Assembly (NCBI GenBank): GCA_032173965.1
Contig: CM063285.1
Location: 22,665,660-22,729,659 of the forward strand
Length of the DNA: 64,000 nucleotides
Direction of reading: 5' to 3'
Origin: Sitta carolinensis
Lineage: Eukaryota > Chordata > Aves > Passeriformes > Sittidae
Position numbers and translations under genes: made by a program. This document shows positions 1 to 14,000 of the stretch, piece after piece. Below the pieces are notes generated by a model. The model did no database searches. It was not told the origin of the DNA and saw nothing but the letters and a program-made list of their open reading frames with translations. Within the stretch, counting starts at the first letter, position 1. The number at the start of each line of letters is the position of its first letter.

Positions 1-2990
1 TGTGTTATGTTCTACAGTACTATCATAGTTTTATTCAGATAGAATTAACAAGGAATTCCATCTAGAATGTGACATTTATGGATAACATAATACAGAAAAA
101 CACAGACCTAGTGCAACAGCAGAGGCTTGAGAAGTAAAGCAACATGGTGGAGCAGAGAGTACAGGCATGAGAAAATAAAAGATGAGGCACAGGTCTGGAA
201 CTGAAATCCTGCAGCTACGAACACAAAAGAAAATGAGCCTGCAACTGAACAAAATGGTGTATAGGACATAAAAAAAGAAGTTGTATCCAACACAATGAAT
301 ATATTCCCATCAAAGGCTGAGGAACCCCTGTAGAACCTTCACCAACACCAGAATGAAACCACTGGAGCTATGTCCCAAAAGGGTCATGGAAGTTTATCAG
401 CTATTGAATTTTGACTCTTTTTTTGCATCATTGTTATTATTATTATTACTACTATTACTATTATTATTAAACTTTTCAGACCAGTAATGGTTCTAGGACT
501 AGACTGTTAAGATTTCAATTACATTAGCAATAAATTCCTGGGTTTATGTGAGGTGTGTCTCATTTCTGCCCACAGACAAAGTTTGGACTATAACACCAGT
601 TAGCATTTCTACCTACACAGTAGTTTTGAAAAAAAAAAAAAAACAAAAAAAACCAAACAAATGTGAAGGAAAGGTCAGGTTCTGCAGAGTAGTTGTATCT
701 AACTTAATTATGCAGTAATATTTAATAAAAAAGGGAAAGCAATTATTCAAACATTTTGCTTACTCTCCCAAATATTTCTATAACATTGTTGTGTATAAAT
801 GAGACTGTATCTCTAATTCTGAGAATGCTGTATTCTGTTCTCCTTCATGGTATACTGGTTTATTTTCAAACAAGTTAAGAAAAGTACATTATAAAAATCC
901 TCAGATGCCAGGATGTTAGTCAGTATTTCAGAAAATCTACTGCTCTTGCTACTAAAATTAGTTATATTTTGTCTAAATATATTTATTATATTAATATATT
1001 AATATAATAAAAATATATCAAAATATATTAATCTGCAATTATTTCTTCCAATGTCAAGACTGTTCATTACCCAAAAATTATCTTTGCTGATACCCATGAT
1101 GTTTACCATTCTAAAAAATTCAGTGGCTATTATCATACTTCTCAGTCATTATTTTGCCAAGTTAGAAAGCTCTTTTAACTTTCCCATTGAGACAAATCTT
1201 ATTTGTTCATAAGACCATTAATGCTTCTTTTGACTCATTTCAGTTAGACTGCATCTGTCCTGGACATGAATAAGAACTGATAGTCTTACTACTAATCCTA
1301 ACTGTTAATCCTTAAGTGTTTGTCTTGTCCCTTTTACCATTAGATTTACTGTTTAATTACATCATCCTTTAGTTCTTCTTGTTCACAGTCCAGCTTCTTT
1401 TCCTCCTGCTCTCCACACTTTCTTGAGGATCAGCCTATTGCAAGTATACATTGAACAGTACATTAAAAAAATGCATTTTTGGTGCCTTATGAAATCATTA
1501 AACCACTTATGAAATTATTAAATAGTATCTGTCCCAACCCCAAGCTCAGAGGAACCTGACTTGAAAGCTCCTTTTATGTTAATAATTTCCCAGTAAGTAT
1601 AACACTTCCTGCTTCATCTGTTCCATACATAATTTCCATGCTTTATCTCCCATCTTAACAGTTTCCAATCTTAATCTAACATGCTTTCCCATGTGTCACA
1701 ATGGCAAATGCTTTGTTGAAATCTATACATATGAATCATTTGCAGGTTTTTTTGACTGCCCAATCATCCATTCCATCAAAGAAAAGTGTCAGGTCAGCTG
1801 GCACTATAAAAATATTAAAGACTGAATTTCTGTGATAGCTTGCTTTCCAGATTCTTCTATTAATCCAAAATAATTAACTTCCTGCATCTGAAGATCTTGC
1901 ATCTCACTGATCTCAAAGCAGACATTTCCAAAGTACAGCATTTGACTTGTCTTCCTATATTATTACAGGCTGAATAGAAAATGATCACCAGCTTTATGTT
2001 GATATCTGTAATTGAAGATCTACATCACTCTGCCAAATCCATAATCTGTACAATTCTATACACAGTTCTTCAATATACGGAAGCTTTAACCAACACTGAA
2101 AAAGCAAAAACATATTAATCAAGCAGTTATTTAATGGGCATTTTTGTAACAACTTCTGGAGAAGAGTCTGTCTGTAGATGAAATTGGCATTTCAGCAGTA
2201 TAACATCCTTTTCACATCATCTTTTATTAGTGTACCTATATCAAACTATATGCTTTGAAAATTTCAGGTAAAGAAACAGAGCATTTTCCCAAGAATTTAG
2301 GTGACATTCCAACTACTCATGAGTTTCCTGCCTAGCTGATTTTCCTTCTCTGTTTACATGTAACTGTCTTGTTCATGATCTGCAAAAGCTGAAAGGTACT
2401 AAATGCCTGTATATGCCTGTAAAATAAAGCAGCCCAAACCACTCATCTTCTAAAATGTTAAAGGCAGTCCTAGCATTAACCAGAAATCTTAAAAATTATT
2501 CCTGGCTTGGACACAGTTCAGACACTATCACAGGATGGGGACAACTATAAAATTTGCAGTTTTCTAGTGAATGGTTGCCTCATGTTTCTAAGAAAGTTTA
2601 AAAGTAGTAGTGCAGGCTACTCCATGTCAATTACTTGGTATTAGTGCTCAGAAACATTCCTGGGCGTGCCTAACTTATTAGTGCAAGTGTGCATACACAC
2701 GGCCTGGGCATTTAGCTACTGAGGAAATCTTATGCAGCAAATTAAAAAACAGATGTAAACAGATCCCTTCAACCTTTAATGTACACAGAACAATAAACCA
2801 GTTTTCAAGTCTTTATTTCCCCCTTTCCTCACTTGAAACTTATCAGGATTAAAAGACTGCACCAGAAAGAATTATTTTGTGCCATATAAAATTATAACCC
2901 CAAACACTCTCCTCATCTATAGGTATTTTATCTAAGAAACTTTTCCACAGACAAACTCACATTATGCAAATAAGTTTCTTTTTCCACCTT
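1..2990. other. Gene-free AT-rich sequence
   Basis: I see no exon, RNA gene or recognisable transposon here. Open frames are short and lack domain features. The stretch holds an ATT/ACT trinucleotide microsatellite at about 429-470, an A-rich run near 629-652 and an AT-rich palindromic patch at about 980-1030. It is treated as distal flank of the annexin gene downstream. Confidence 0.6.
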
Positions 2991-2997
2991 CAATGAG

Positions 2998-3065
2998 AAT
3001 CATGAAATCATAGAATCAGTAAGGCTGAAAAAAATTTTCAGTATCATCAAGTCCAATCTCAGCAA
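2998..3065 (-). repeat. CR1 LINE 3'-end fragment
   Basis: The plus strand shows the 'atcatagaatcag...aaggctg...atcatcaagtccaa' signature that is the reverse complement of the 3' end of avian CR1 elements. Only about 70 bp is recognisable. The adjoining 3,070-3,460 is richer in C and G than its surroundings, but I cannot assign it to a repeat family. CR1 copies are usually 5'-truncated, which fits the short length. Confidence 0.6.
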
Positions 3066-3465
3066 CTAAAAGGTACACCTGACACTTAGATGTCTTACTG
3101 GCCCGGCCCAATATTTTTTCTGGGGTCAGCTCCCCAGAAAATGGCTATTCCATTACAGCCCCAGAGCCCACTTCATTTCAGCCCTGCGTGGCAGTCATAG
3201 AGGAGTACCAGCTCCCAGCTCTACCATACAACCCATGGGTCCTGACCCTGACCTGTGGACTGACTTCCCAGCCTGACCTCCAGTCTGCCTTATCACCACA
3301 AACCCAGCAGGAAGTCAGCTGTTGCTTAAGCTTGCCATGAGCTCTGGTCTGCCATGCTTGCTTGATCCAGGTCCTCAGGTGGCCACACTATCACACTCAG
3401 CTTCCCACCCCCTAGGGAGCAGACAGCCCCTGCTGCTCCCTGACAGTGTGCATCAATAACTAATC

Positions 3466-6400
3466 TCTTGTTAAAGAACAGATTTTGATTTTTTTTCAAT
3501 AATTCTTTTGAAGTTCTGTGACATACATATTAAGCCTTTTCACTGCACAAGGTCAAGGTGGCTACATCAGTCACATAAATCAGCCAGTTCAAAATGCAAA
3601 TTTTCAGCCTAGAAAAATGTTGGTACTGGAGTTCCTAATAGGCTGGTTTAGGGAACAGTTTTATTTAATATTTCCACTCATGACCTTGGCTGGAGGAGTA
3701 TATATGTACTAAAGAGTTTGACTAGTGGCACAGAGTTGACAAGGATAAAAAGGAAAGCAGGAATATGCTGGGGAAAAATAACGAAAAAAGGCAATCTGAA
3801 AAACTGGAGTAGTACAAGCTGAATGAGATCTAACACAACCAAACATAAACATAGGAAGATAGCAGCTTCCCATGAGACCTTAATGGACTACTCCAGTGTC
3901 TGGTGGCTGCATAACAATTTTATGAAATGAAATTTTCTTCAGAAGAAAGACATGAACAAAAGTAGCCTGACTCTGTTGTGACCAAAGTGCATTAGATGAA
4001 TTCCTACAATTCATTCTCTATCTGAATTAAAACCTGGGACTGTTCTCATTACAGCACTGATGATCTTATGCTACACCCAGTTTGAGACGGGTTTTTTTGC
4101 CACAAGAAAAACATTTAGCCCACTTCCCCCTCTGATTGCATGAGAGCACTAATCAAAACCACTGGCAAAGCACATTCTTTATTAACAGTAATTGCTGCGG
4201 CTTGTTTGAGAACTGGTAAGCTAGTCACTTTTTTATCCTGTCCTATGCTTACTAAATACAAGCTTAAGAAAGGAAGTTTCAAGGCCAGCCTGAATTAATT
4301 TGTGTTTTCTGGTCTGGCCCTTTTTTCCCCCTCCCTTCATTTAGACAATCAATAAAATATTAGTTGTGAATGGCTGACTTGTTCCATTTCCAGCAGGTAC
4401 ACTCCAGACTCACTGCAAGGCTTTCCATTTTGAAAACGTTTTTGATGCAACATTGCTGTGTTACCATCTGCCTGAGTGATAAATCCCAGATAAACAGCTT
4501 CATTGGGACAATCTCTGTCATTTAATATGCAATCCATGCTAAACTTCTAGGAGCAGTTTTAAGTATCTTCAGCAAAACCAAACACTAAAGCTTGCATTGT
4601 ATGGAATGCATTGAAAGGTTATACTAGAATATACAGTGAGAAGGCAAATATGCAGAAAGGAAAGTGAAAAACACATACAGCATTTAGTATTTATTAAGAA
4701 GGACAAAAAAAAACCCAGAGAGCCTACAATTCAAGCCATGTTGTTTTTTCCACCTTGTAATAACAAGCATTTCATAACAAGATGCAAGGAAGCAACAGAG
4801 ATGAAAAAAGTGAATCCTCTCCCTTGGGGGAGGGCTAGGAGTCTCAATGTTTTCTGTACTTCATAGTAAATGCTGAAAGAGCAAAGGTCCTTTACTGCCA
4901 TCACCTGGCATAAATGAAACCAGAAAAAGAAACTTTTCAGCCAATACAGTCAAATCTCATTATTATGTTCTGTTATGCAGATACAATGATAACATAGCCT
5001 GAGATTCTCATGAGTGTAGTCAGAGAAGCAGTGAAGCTAGAAAACAATGTCTCTCAAGAGAAATACATATACCTTCATTCAACATCTGCACAATAAAACC
5101 AAGTGTGATCTCTGCAAAACACAGATAACATCCCGTACCCCAACAGGGCCAGTTCTTTCAGTCCTGGTGTGTTCACTGAAGGACCTGTAGAATTAAACCT
5201 GAAGTTACTAAGTTGATAAGAAAAAAAAGTACAAATCCAGAAGATTTAGGATAACGAACATAAGAACGGAAAGCAGAATAATCAGGTGTATCAGACCCAA
5301 AGGCAGTGGTACTGTAAAATCTCCATTTGTTGATTATGGTAAAATTTAGTTAAATATTTTCAGCTTTCTTTGTGTTCCACACTGACACCTAAATACATGT
5401 AGGTGGTTTTTGGAGAGATGACACAAAATAGTGTTCTAATCCAAGTATATGTGATTTGTCAGTTCTTCAGTAAATCCCATAGTGAAATATATCTTATAGT
5501 TTGATGTACATTGCATACATGAACATTGCTGCAGTTGAAACCAACACAAGAATGAGAGACCACAATCACTGAATGCCACTCCACCCTCCACTGCATAATC
5601 ATCCAGGATTAGGCTGAGCTGCTAAATATTGAAGATACACTAAAAATCTAGTAAGAGCTTCCTTACCTTAACAGGCCCCTCAAAGCATTTTTTTGGGGTT
5701 TAGAAATAAAGATTAATCCACCAACTTCGTATCACTTGTCAGAGATTTCTGTATCCACTTTTTTAACTCAATGCAGTGATTTAGTTCTAAAAAATACCCA
5801 GATAGTATGTGGACCTGCTCTCTGTTGTTTGCTGTTCATATATATCATTAAGGAGTTTTAAGACTCAAAATAACATGGGGAAACGTCCATAATTCTTCCA
5901 ATTAAGCTTGTGCTGTCAGGAAACAACTATTTCCATAGCTTGATGTTATTCTAACTCAATAAGGTCAAGAAAAATGACTCAAAAAATGTTGATAAAACAT
6001 TTCAAAGTCTGAAAGAATGAAAATTCAGAAAAGCTGCAATTTTGAAGAGTAAAAACCCAAAATACTGATGGACTATATTTCTCCATTTGTTCAAGTATGT
6101 ATTAGCAAGGGAGGAAAGAAGCATAACTGTCACTTTTATATTTCTTGAATGTTTGGCAAAAGCTGTCAGCTGAGGCTTTGATTTGGACAAACAGTATTCA
6201 GGTTAGTGACCTGTATTTACCCAAGTTTTCTGGATGCAACACTAGTTAAAAACCTAGGTATAAAATTCCTTGGTATAGATATTTCATACAAGATACTGAT
6301 TCCTTAATATTTTTGTGTCTTTTCAAGTATAGACAAAAAAAGAAGATAACAAAAAATGAAAATCAAAGCAAAATGTATAGGCTCAATTCAAGTTTTAATC

Positions 6401-7085
6401 AAATCCTTATGCCCACTTTTTGGAAATATTTCTTAGCTGTAACACCTATCCCAGATCAAAAGTAACAGGCTTCACAGAAGAAAACTCAGCATAATAAAGA
6501 TATTACATGAGAGAAACAACGATATAAAGCATAAGAATAGAAAAGGAGTTCTGTGGAGCTGGAGTGCAAATGGTTCATGTTCTACACAAAGAGGACAGCT
6601 CATGGCAGCACCCCTGAAATGGCACTTTTGTGAGGATCTGTGCTACACTGCAAACTCACTGCTTGCACACAGAAATATTTCCAAATGCACTTTTGAACGT
6701 TTACTTGAAAGAAAGCCATTTAATATTTTGTCTCATGACCAAATATCAAATACAGGAATTTGTCCCAAAAGAGAGTCTGCAGTGAAGACAAATTTTGAAA
6801 ATACACTAAGACTCCAACATTAACTATGAAAACCAGCAGAAACAAAACCATCAGCATAACCATTAACTTTATTTTTGCATGCATCTCCTTAGTTTATAAA
6901 AGAAGTAAAGCATCTTTTGATTTGAAGGATTTAAAAATGTACTCAAAATTGTAGAAGCCCGTATCCCACTGGAAGTCAGAGATTTAAGGAAGATTATCAT
7001 GATATTTATATAGTCGTTTGTTAAAAGTCCTGTTGGACCAACAGGATTAAATTTCCAGTCTTGGCTTTGTCGTATATACATAGAA
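3466..7085. other. Gene-free AT-rich sequence
   Basis: No gene is supported. The open frames here (at most about 76 codons) start and end without splice or domain context. No transposon was recognised. Confidence 0.55.
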
Positions 7086-7088
7086 GCA

Positions 7089-7270
7089 AAGAATCATGGA
7101 ACAATGCAGGTTGGAAGATACTTTTGGAAATCATCTCACCCAAGCCCCTGTTCAAAGCAGAGCCGTTTCTGAAGTTAGAGCAAGTTGCTCAGGGTTTTAT
7201 CGAGCCATGATTTGTAAAGCTGCAAGGGTGAGTATTCTGCATGCTCTGCAGGTAACTTCTTTCACTTTCC
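7089..7270 (-). repeat. CR1 LINE 3'-end fragment
   Basis: The plus strand matches the antisense CR1 3' UTR pattern: an 'agaatcatggaa' start, then '...caggttggaag', '...aaatcatctcaccca' and '...agcaagttgctcaggg'. Similarity fades after about 7,235, so the right edge is approximate. Many substitutions indicate an old copy. Confidence 0.75.
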
Positions 7271-7274
7271 GGCA

Positions 7275-10200
7275 GGTCATTCAAATAATCTGACTACCAT
7301 TTGTAAACCGGAGTAAGGACAACCTTATTTCAAGCAGTTTTACAGGAAAAAAATTCAGTGCCTATGACACATACATTGATTAGATCTACATACACACATA
7401 ATCAATGTGTCTAATTCTCATGCATTTGAATATCTCTCTACTAATATTCTAGAACTCGGAAACATAATTTGAAAAGGTCATGGATATCAAATACTTCTGT
7501 GAAAAAATTCTGATTTAGAAATGCATTTTTAATACTTTTGGACAGAACAACATTTAAAATTATAGGAGAAACTTGAATCACCCGCTTTATGAAACTCTAC
7601 AATATACTCTTATTTTTTCAGAAAGGTAATAAAAGCTTCTTGAGAGGAACTGTCCATTACATTGTTTTTAGACAGCACACTAAAGAACAAGCTCTTCCAC
7701 TTTCCTGTCTCATTTCCATTTTATTTCAGGCTTTTTAGAGCTGCTATAAAACAAAATTGTAATAGTATCTTTTAATAAACCCATTCAGACTTTATAGGCA
7801 ATTGTTTTTGCCATAGAGTGACCCTCCTTCAATTCAGACTCAGCTGCAGACTGCCAAGCAACAACTTTAGTCTAAAACATTTCCTGATACATTTTCTGTA
7901 GATGAAGTTAATAGCCCTGAGTCATTGCCTCAGGCCATCAACCCTCTCAATCAGTCATTAATCCCCTGAAATTGGCCAGAGCCTCAATTGTTATTGCTTA
8001 AACAGACTAAATTAGGTTTTGAACAAACTGAGTAAATGAAGGTCAATGTCAGGAAACACAATTCAGTAAAAATTAAAAAAAAAATTTGGGAAGCATATAA
8101 TAGATCTGGATCAGTTCAAGGGCTACAAGGACTTGATCACAAGGTCTTCTCTGGTTACTGAGAAGACCAGAAAAACAGGGAATTTAACTTCAATAGTATT
8201 TAGGGCATATGTTTAATGTTCTAAGTTCTCACTTCTGGCACAGGGTCAGGCCATAAAAGATGCCTATGAAGTCAAAACACTGAAAATAAATATAGTTGCA
8301 TAATATTTTTAGTTAATTTGGGGTAGATGATGCATTTTAAACACACTCAGTCACAGAATTCTACAGATACCAGGAATACTTCTTTCTAGACTTTCCAGAG
8401 AGAAAAAGTATTTGGGAGCTACCTTTATGACAGATTTTGTTTGCCCCTCCCCTCCCACCACACATACACAAAGGAAAGATTATTGCTCTTCAAACTATAT
8501 ACAAACTATATACATGAATCCTTGTAAAATTTGTTGTTTCCTTTCCCCTCTTCATTCTCCAGCCCCATTAATTAGTCATTTCTATTGCCACTAAGCAGTT
8601 ATAATCAACATTCCTAACCAAAAAACAAGAGCATTACTTGCCAGCTGTCTTTAGTTTCGTTAATTTGTCCATATGGCATAATCCCCTGACCATACCTTGC
8701 CCGTAGAGGATTCCTGCAAAGCTGAATCCCCCACTTCTACAAAACCAGTTGAGGCTGCACCACTAGCATCATCTTCCCTCCCAGCTCCTGGGGAATTCAA
8801 ACCTGAGTGGACACTGTAGCAGCATAGGGGCTAGCAAGGCTTAATGAAACAGAATCAGCTGAAACACAGTATAAATATTTAACAACAAGAAAGCAAAAAG
8901 TAGAGCACATCATTCATAAGCCTAAGCTAAACAAGACTTCCCTGGTTGCAGACAGTATTATTCACCTGTGCAGCTGTTACAGAGAGTAACAGAGTAGAAC
9001 TGCAACAACACAGAATATGTAAACATTGATAAAAAATTGGGATTGCAGAAGTAAAATATACAACATGTAACATCTGCAGGAAATGTCAATGTCATCATTT
9101 TACAGACCATTAAGTAAATGGTGAAACATGCAAGTTAGATAATGCCAAATAATTGGGTGAGCAGGACTTAATGATGCCTCACTACAGCCCATACAAGGAA
9201 ACTAACAGGACAATGAGAACAGTTTTTTTGCCCAAATTCAGTATTTCCCACATGTTTTGGAAATGCTATTTGAGTAAACTTCCTGGCTTTTGCATGGTCT
9301 CTGCTAAAGATCCTACATGTTGCTACTGTACCAATAAATTGGTGCATTGCTCAAGTAGATCCACTGGCTACCACTACAAGGTAAGCAAAGATTAGGCTGA
9401 AAGGTCTGTAATTTTCTTTTAATCAATACATGATTTTTGTTAGTGATACCCACTTTCACAGCTTTCTAATGCAGCGTTAACAGCACAGGAACTGCGTGGG
9501 CATCAGTCATACGGGATCTATATTGCAAAAACCAGTTCTTGTTATCTTTTGTGTGCATCACAGACTGTGCCTTCCATGGAACTTGGCAGATAGGATACTT
9601 TTATCCACATTTCCACTTTTGTCTCAGATAAATAATTGTATCAAATGGAGACCTTTATGTATTTAACCAATTCTGCCAATATATCCCAACGTTTTTATTT
9701 CTTACTCAGCTATTTAGATCTTGGGAAGGTCATACACTTTGTGTAAAATCTATAGCTGTCTATTGGGTCACTTATTAAGCTGGTATTATATACTGACTAA
9801 TGCACAGACTCAGAAAAAGATATTAAAAACTACATAAATATATATATTTATATATAGCAAAATATTTTAAACTCCTTTGACTCCTGCCTTATTCTGGACA
9901 ATATGCTTACGACCAAAATTTGCAGCAGTTAAAATTCTCTCTTTTTTCTTAGCCTGTTGCAAATAAAGATTTGTCAAGGTAATCACTTTTCCTCTGCTAC
10001 TACTGCTTTTTAATTCAGATCAAGCTAAAAAATATGTTCCAGAGAAAATGAATGGCACACTGAGTAAATGTAAGCCAAGCACAGATGACCAGCTCTTCAC
10101 CCTTACCAAGGAAAGAGAGATTAGCTGTTAAGTGCCATGTACAGCCCACCTGGCCTCTGTCCTTCAGCAGTCTCTGGATCAGTGCTAGCAAATTGTAGTC

Positions 10201-10355
10201 CATACCAGCCTCACAAAGCTTTCTCTGTTCCTCAGCCCCAAATTCTCTTTAAGTGAGAACATAATGGCTGCATTTAAAAAAACAGCAGAAAAAATATATG
10301 GAAAAAAATACATTAAGGATTTGACAAGGAAAAAGCCCTCTGTATTCTTGGCCTA
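7275..10355. other. Gene-free sequence
   Basis: No gene is supported. A 9-bp perfect inverted repeat (7,374-7,382 with 7,399-7,407) could form a small hairpin. A stretch near 9,085-9,135 faintly resembles the core of an ancient MIR/SINE, too weak to call. Confidence 0.5.
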
Positions 10356-10360
10356 CTTTT

Positions 10361-11090
10361 TGTCTTGGGTTGCAGTGCAAGATGTGACCAGAAGCATGTA
10401 TTCTATCACAATTTTGGAAACTGGGGGGTGGAGGGGAAGGGGGGAGCAGTGTGGCTCTCCTCTGTTAATGGGGCAGCTGTTGAAAAACCAGCTGGGGAAG
10501 TTTTTCTTTATCTCTCCTATGACCTGTCCTCATTCAAGGAGGCATCCTCTCTTAACGGGCCACTGAGTCTCATTTCATGTCTGATAAACTTACAGCATCC
10601 CACTGGGAGATGCACCATCCAGGGGGAAGAGTCAAGAATTCCTACCCGGATAAAAATCTGACATTTGGAACAGCAAAGCAGTCTTTCCCACTGGATTCTC
10701 AGAGGAAGACCAGGCCCATCTACATCTGACCTTCAGAGGAAATACATTATCTTTCCACAGGGTCGTCGCTTCAACAGAACCACATCTGCCACTGCAGGAG
10801 GGCTGCAGCCACCATTTAACTGGACCGTTCCCAACACCCTGACCCACAGGGTGCTAGGCTGGATTCTGACTCTGTCAGTGGGTTTGGGTTTTGTATTACT
10901 GTATTCTTATTTTAATTCTCTTAATAAAGAACTGATATTCCTATTCCCATATCTTTTCCTGAGAGCCCCTTAATTTCAAAATTATAATAATTTGGAGGGA
11001 GGGGGCTTACATTCTCCATTCCAAAGGAGCCACCTGCCTTCCTTAGCAGACACCTGTCTTTCAAACCAAAACACTTTTGCACTCTTTTCC
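10361..11090 (+). mobile_element. Solo LTR-like endogenous retroviral remnant
   Basis: This block has the texture of a retroviral LTR. It contains a G-rich segment (10,423-10,447), promoter-like and R-region-like sequence, and an AATAAA polyadenylation signal at 10,923-10,928 followed by T-rich sequence. A G-rich run (about 10,993-11,007) sits near the right edge. I recognise the overall pattern as a dispersed repeat common in songbird genomes, but the family name is uncertain. No gag, pol or env coding is present, so it is a solo or non-autonomous copy. Both edges are approximate. Open frames of about 100 codons inside it are not supported as genes. Confidence 0.55.
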
Positions 11091-14000
11091 AAGCACTTAG
11101 GCTTGGTCATCCTCAGAGTCAGAAAACAGATGGACAATTGGTCTGATATGCTTTTACAGTCATAGTCTAAAACAAATAGCTGATTACAAAAATTTTTAAA
11201 ACCACTCATCTTTCTTAAGTAATTATTTCCTCTATCATTTTGCTTGGCATTGCCAGAACTACTGATCCTGTAAGTTTGACTCCCAAAGTGGTTGTCATGG
11301 AAATCAAGGGGATCTTGTAAATTATTTATTCAGGTATTATAGGTATTCAGGTTTACATGTTGCATATGTAAACCAAAACTGAAGGAATTCTATGAAACTG
11401 AGTATCTAAATTAATCCCTGAAGAAGCAATAGCTACAGTTCTGTAAGCGCTTACTTGAAACAAATGGCTTTGCTCTTTCTCTTTTTTTTAGGCCCAAATA
11501 AAAAGAGTAGCTGTTGATTTATTAAACTTGTGATAGAGGATCTCAAGTCTCTTGATTATATTCTCTTACAAAACTTTCTACCAGTTTGAAAGTCTCCATC
11601 ATTTCACAGTTCTTCTACTCCAGATACAGAAAATTCCTCAGACTGACAATCTCCAAATTAAAACAGGGCAAGAGCAGCCATTGTATCTATTTGCCCATTG
11701 GGATTTGTACCTCATTACTCAATATAGATTGCATGCAGATTATGTATAGCTAAAGTAAACCTCTATATCAACTTGCTTTTGTATTTACTGACTTCTCTTC
11801 CTTCAAACTCCTGATTAGCTAGAGGCATCAGAAGATTATATCACCTCTTCATTGCTGCATAGGAGAGAGACCAATTAGAATCCCACCTACTATATTTATA
11901 GCAGCCTCATTTAACATTTTAGCTACTTAGGATTAGGTTCTCAACTCAATGGAATTTCATCATACTTTGAAGATATTTCTATATTACAAAAGTTCTCCTC
12001 AAACATTTTACCTATATAGGAAACAAAAGCTTATTCTTTCAAAATTACTCTTTGCTACATACTTCTGTAATTTAAGCTTCAAAACCTGTTAGCTACAGAC
12101 ACAAAACTGCAGTTATTGGCAGCTTTAAGGTTTTTTGATTAAGGTTGCCTTTTGGGTTGGGTTTTTTTAACCAAGTAATTAATTGGTTGTAGCCAAGTTT
12201 TTAAAAAGGAGAGTGATTCACCTACATTTTTTATAGATGCTCCTGCCAAGATTTGAAGTGAGATGCTAGAAGTGTAGGAACTTTGAAAATCAGGATACCT
12301 AATTAAGCATGAAAATGAGATTTGGGAACTACACATCATGCATTTCAGTTCTGAAATCCTGGAAACAAAATTCAGTGGTATATTATCAAATTCACTTCAT
12401 ATCTGGGTTCTGCTTCATGATAACATTGTTAAGATTAAGATTTTCAAAAATACTTCTTTGAGAACCATAAATGAGAGCAGTGAAAAAAAACCAAACCATT
12501 TTAAATGTTCGACTAGACCCATGTGAGCTGCTTTCACTTCAAAATTTTAGGATATTAATACCCAGACTTCTGCCTCAGCCTATCAATAAGGCTTCAAGTG
12601 ACATATCTCTACATTGAAATGATACACATGCAGTGCATGTTGAAATTTATTGCTATTTCTTCATCTACACACACCATTTGAAATGCTTATGAATACAAGA
12701 AAGTATTTTGGATCCTTGAATGTTCCTCCTCATCCTGCTCAGAAACCGTAGAATTATAAATATATGTATAAAAAATACAGAGACAGTCGGCACAGTAAGT
12801 TTGGGTCTGCTTGCATGTTGGCTGATGACCTAATTCTTGAATTTTTCCCCAAAATCTCATGGAAGCACTACCATACCCCCAAGAAAAATGTAATTTGCTC
12901 TGTTGGATTTTTCATTTCCTTACCTTCCAACTATACTTGCACAACTAAAGAAATACCCCAGATCTGGAAAGGGGAAAAAAACCCAAAACCTATCTGCCAG
13001 CTCCCTCAGAGTAATTTTCTTCTTTTCTTTACCTTCTATTCTTTCTAGTACTGGAAATAGTGGAAGTACAGCCTATAGCTGTAGCCAAGGACTCAATCAT
13101 GGGAGCATAATTACAAGCCCCCAGTGTCATTTCTCCTTAAGACACATAATGAAACAATTTCAGTTGCCTACACTTTTCTCTTTTCCTATACTAAGAAGTG
13201 GGATGCTAACAGAATAGTGAAGCAGCTTTATCCTCCTTTCCAATATTTTGTGTTCATAATTAAATAGTTATGGGAGGACATAGACAATATTTGTCACATT
13301 TCACTTCAAACTTTAAGGATTCAGCAGCCCTTTCTGAACACACAAGCATTGCCAGACAAACTCCATTGAACTACTCTACATTAACTAGCTAAATATGTGT
13401 AATTATCTAACAAACATGCTGATGGATTATTTTGGATAATTTTCTTCTAAAGCATTGCCCAGATCATCACAAAGTGCATATTATTATTATAAAACCGGTT
13501 TAATTTCATATACAGTACCTATCACTCTAAATATTTAGGCAGATTTTAACAGCATTATTAACACTGATTAACAGCATTAACAGCAGGTCCAAACCCTGTA
13601 TTTTTAGCAATCTGCTGAACTGCACACAATACAGCATGTTTCTACACAGCTGCACAACTACACAGGTTTGAAAGCTGCTGCTCTGCAAGTACCTGCTATT
13701 CAGGTGTTCATTTTTCCACAGTTCTGTTCCAAAGCCAGTAAAGTTGTGTCCTTCCTGCAGGTAACCAGATTTAACGCATATTCATTAGAACTGGATTAGT
13801 ACGCGTTGAAAAAAATTCTAAAAAAAAAACTAAGAAGAAAGTAAAACTGTAGGATGACTATGTTAAACATGTTACTTTTGTAACTGGTGTACCTGTTAAA
13901 CCTAAATGAAAATTCTTTTACCAAGAAAGCTCTGTTTCATGAAAAATATTTAGGCATATTTATGTATTTTATTTTCCTAAGATCTGACAACATGCAAAAT

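Noticed and set aside
9085..9135. Possible MIR-like SINE core
   Set aside because: Only a few dozen bases loosely match the remembered consensus, so chance similarity cannot be excluded.
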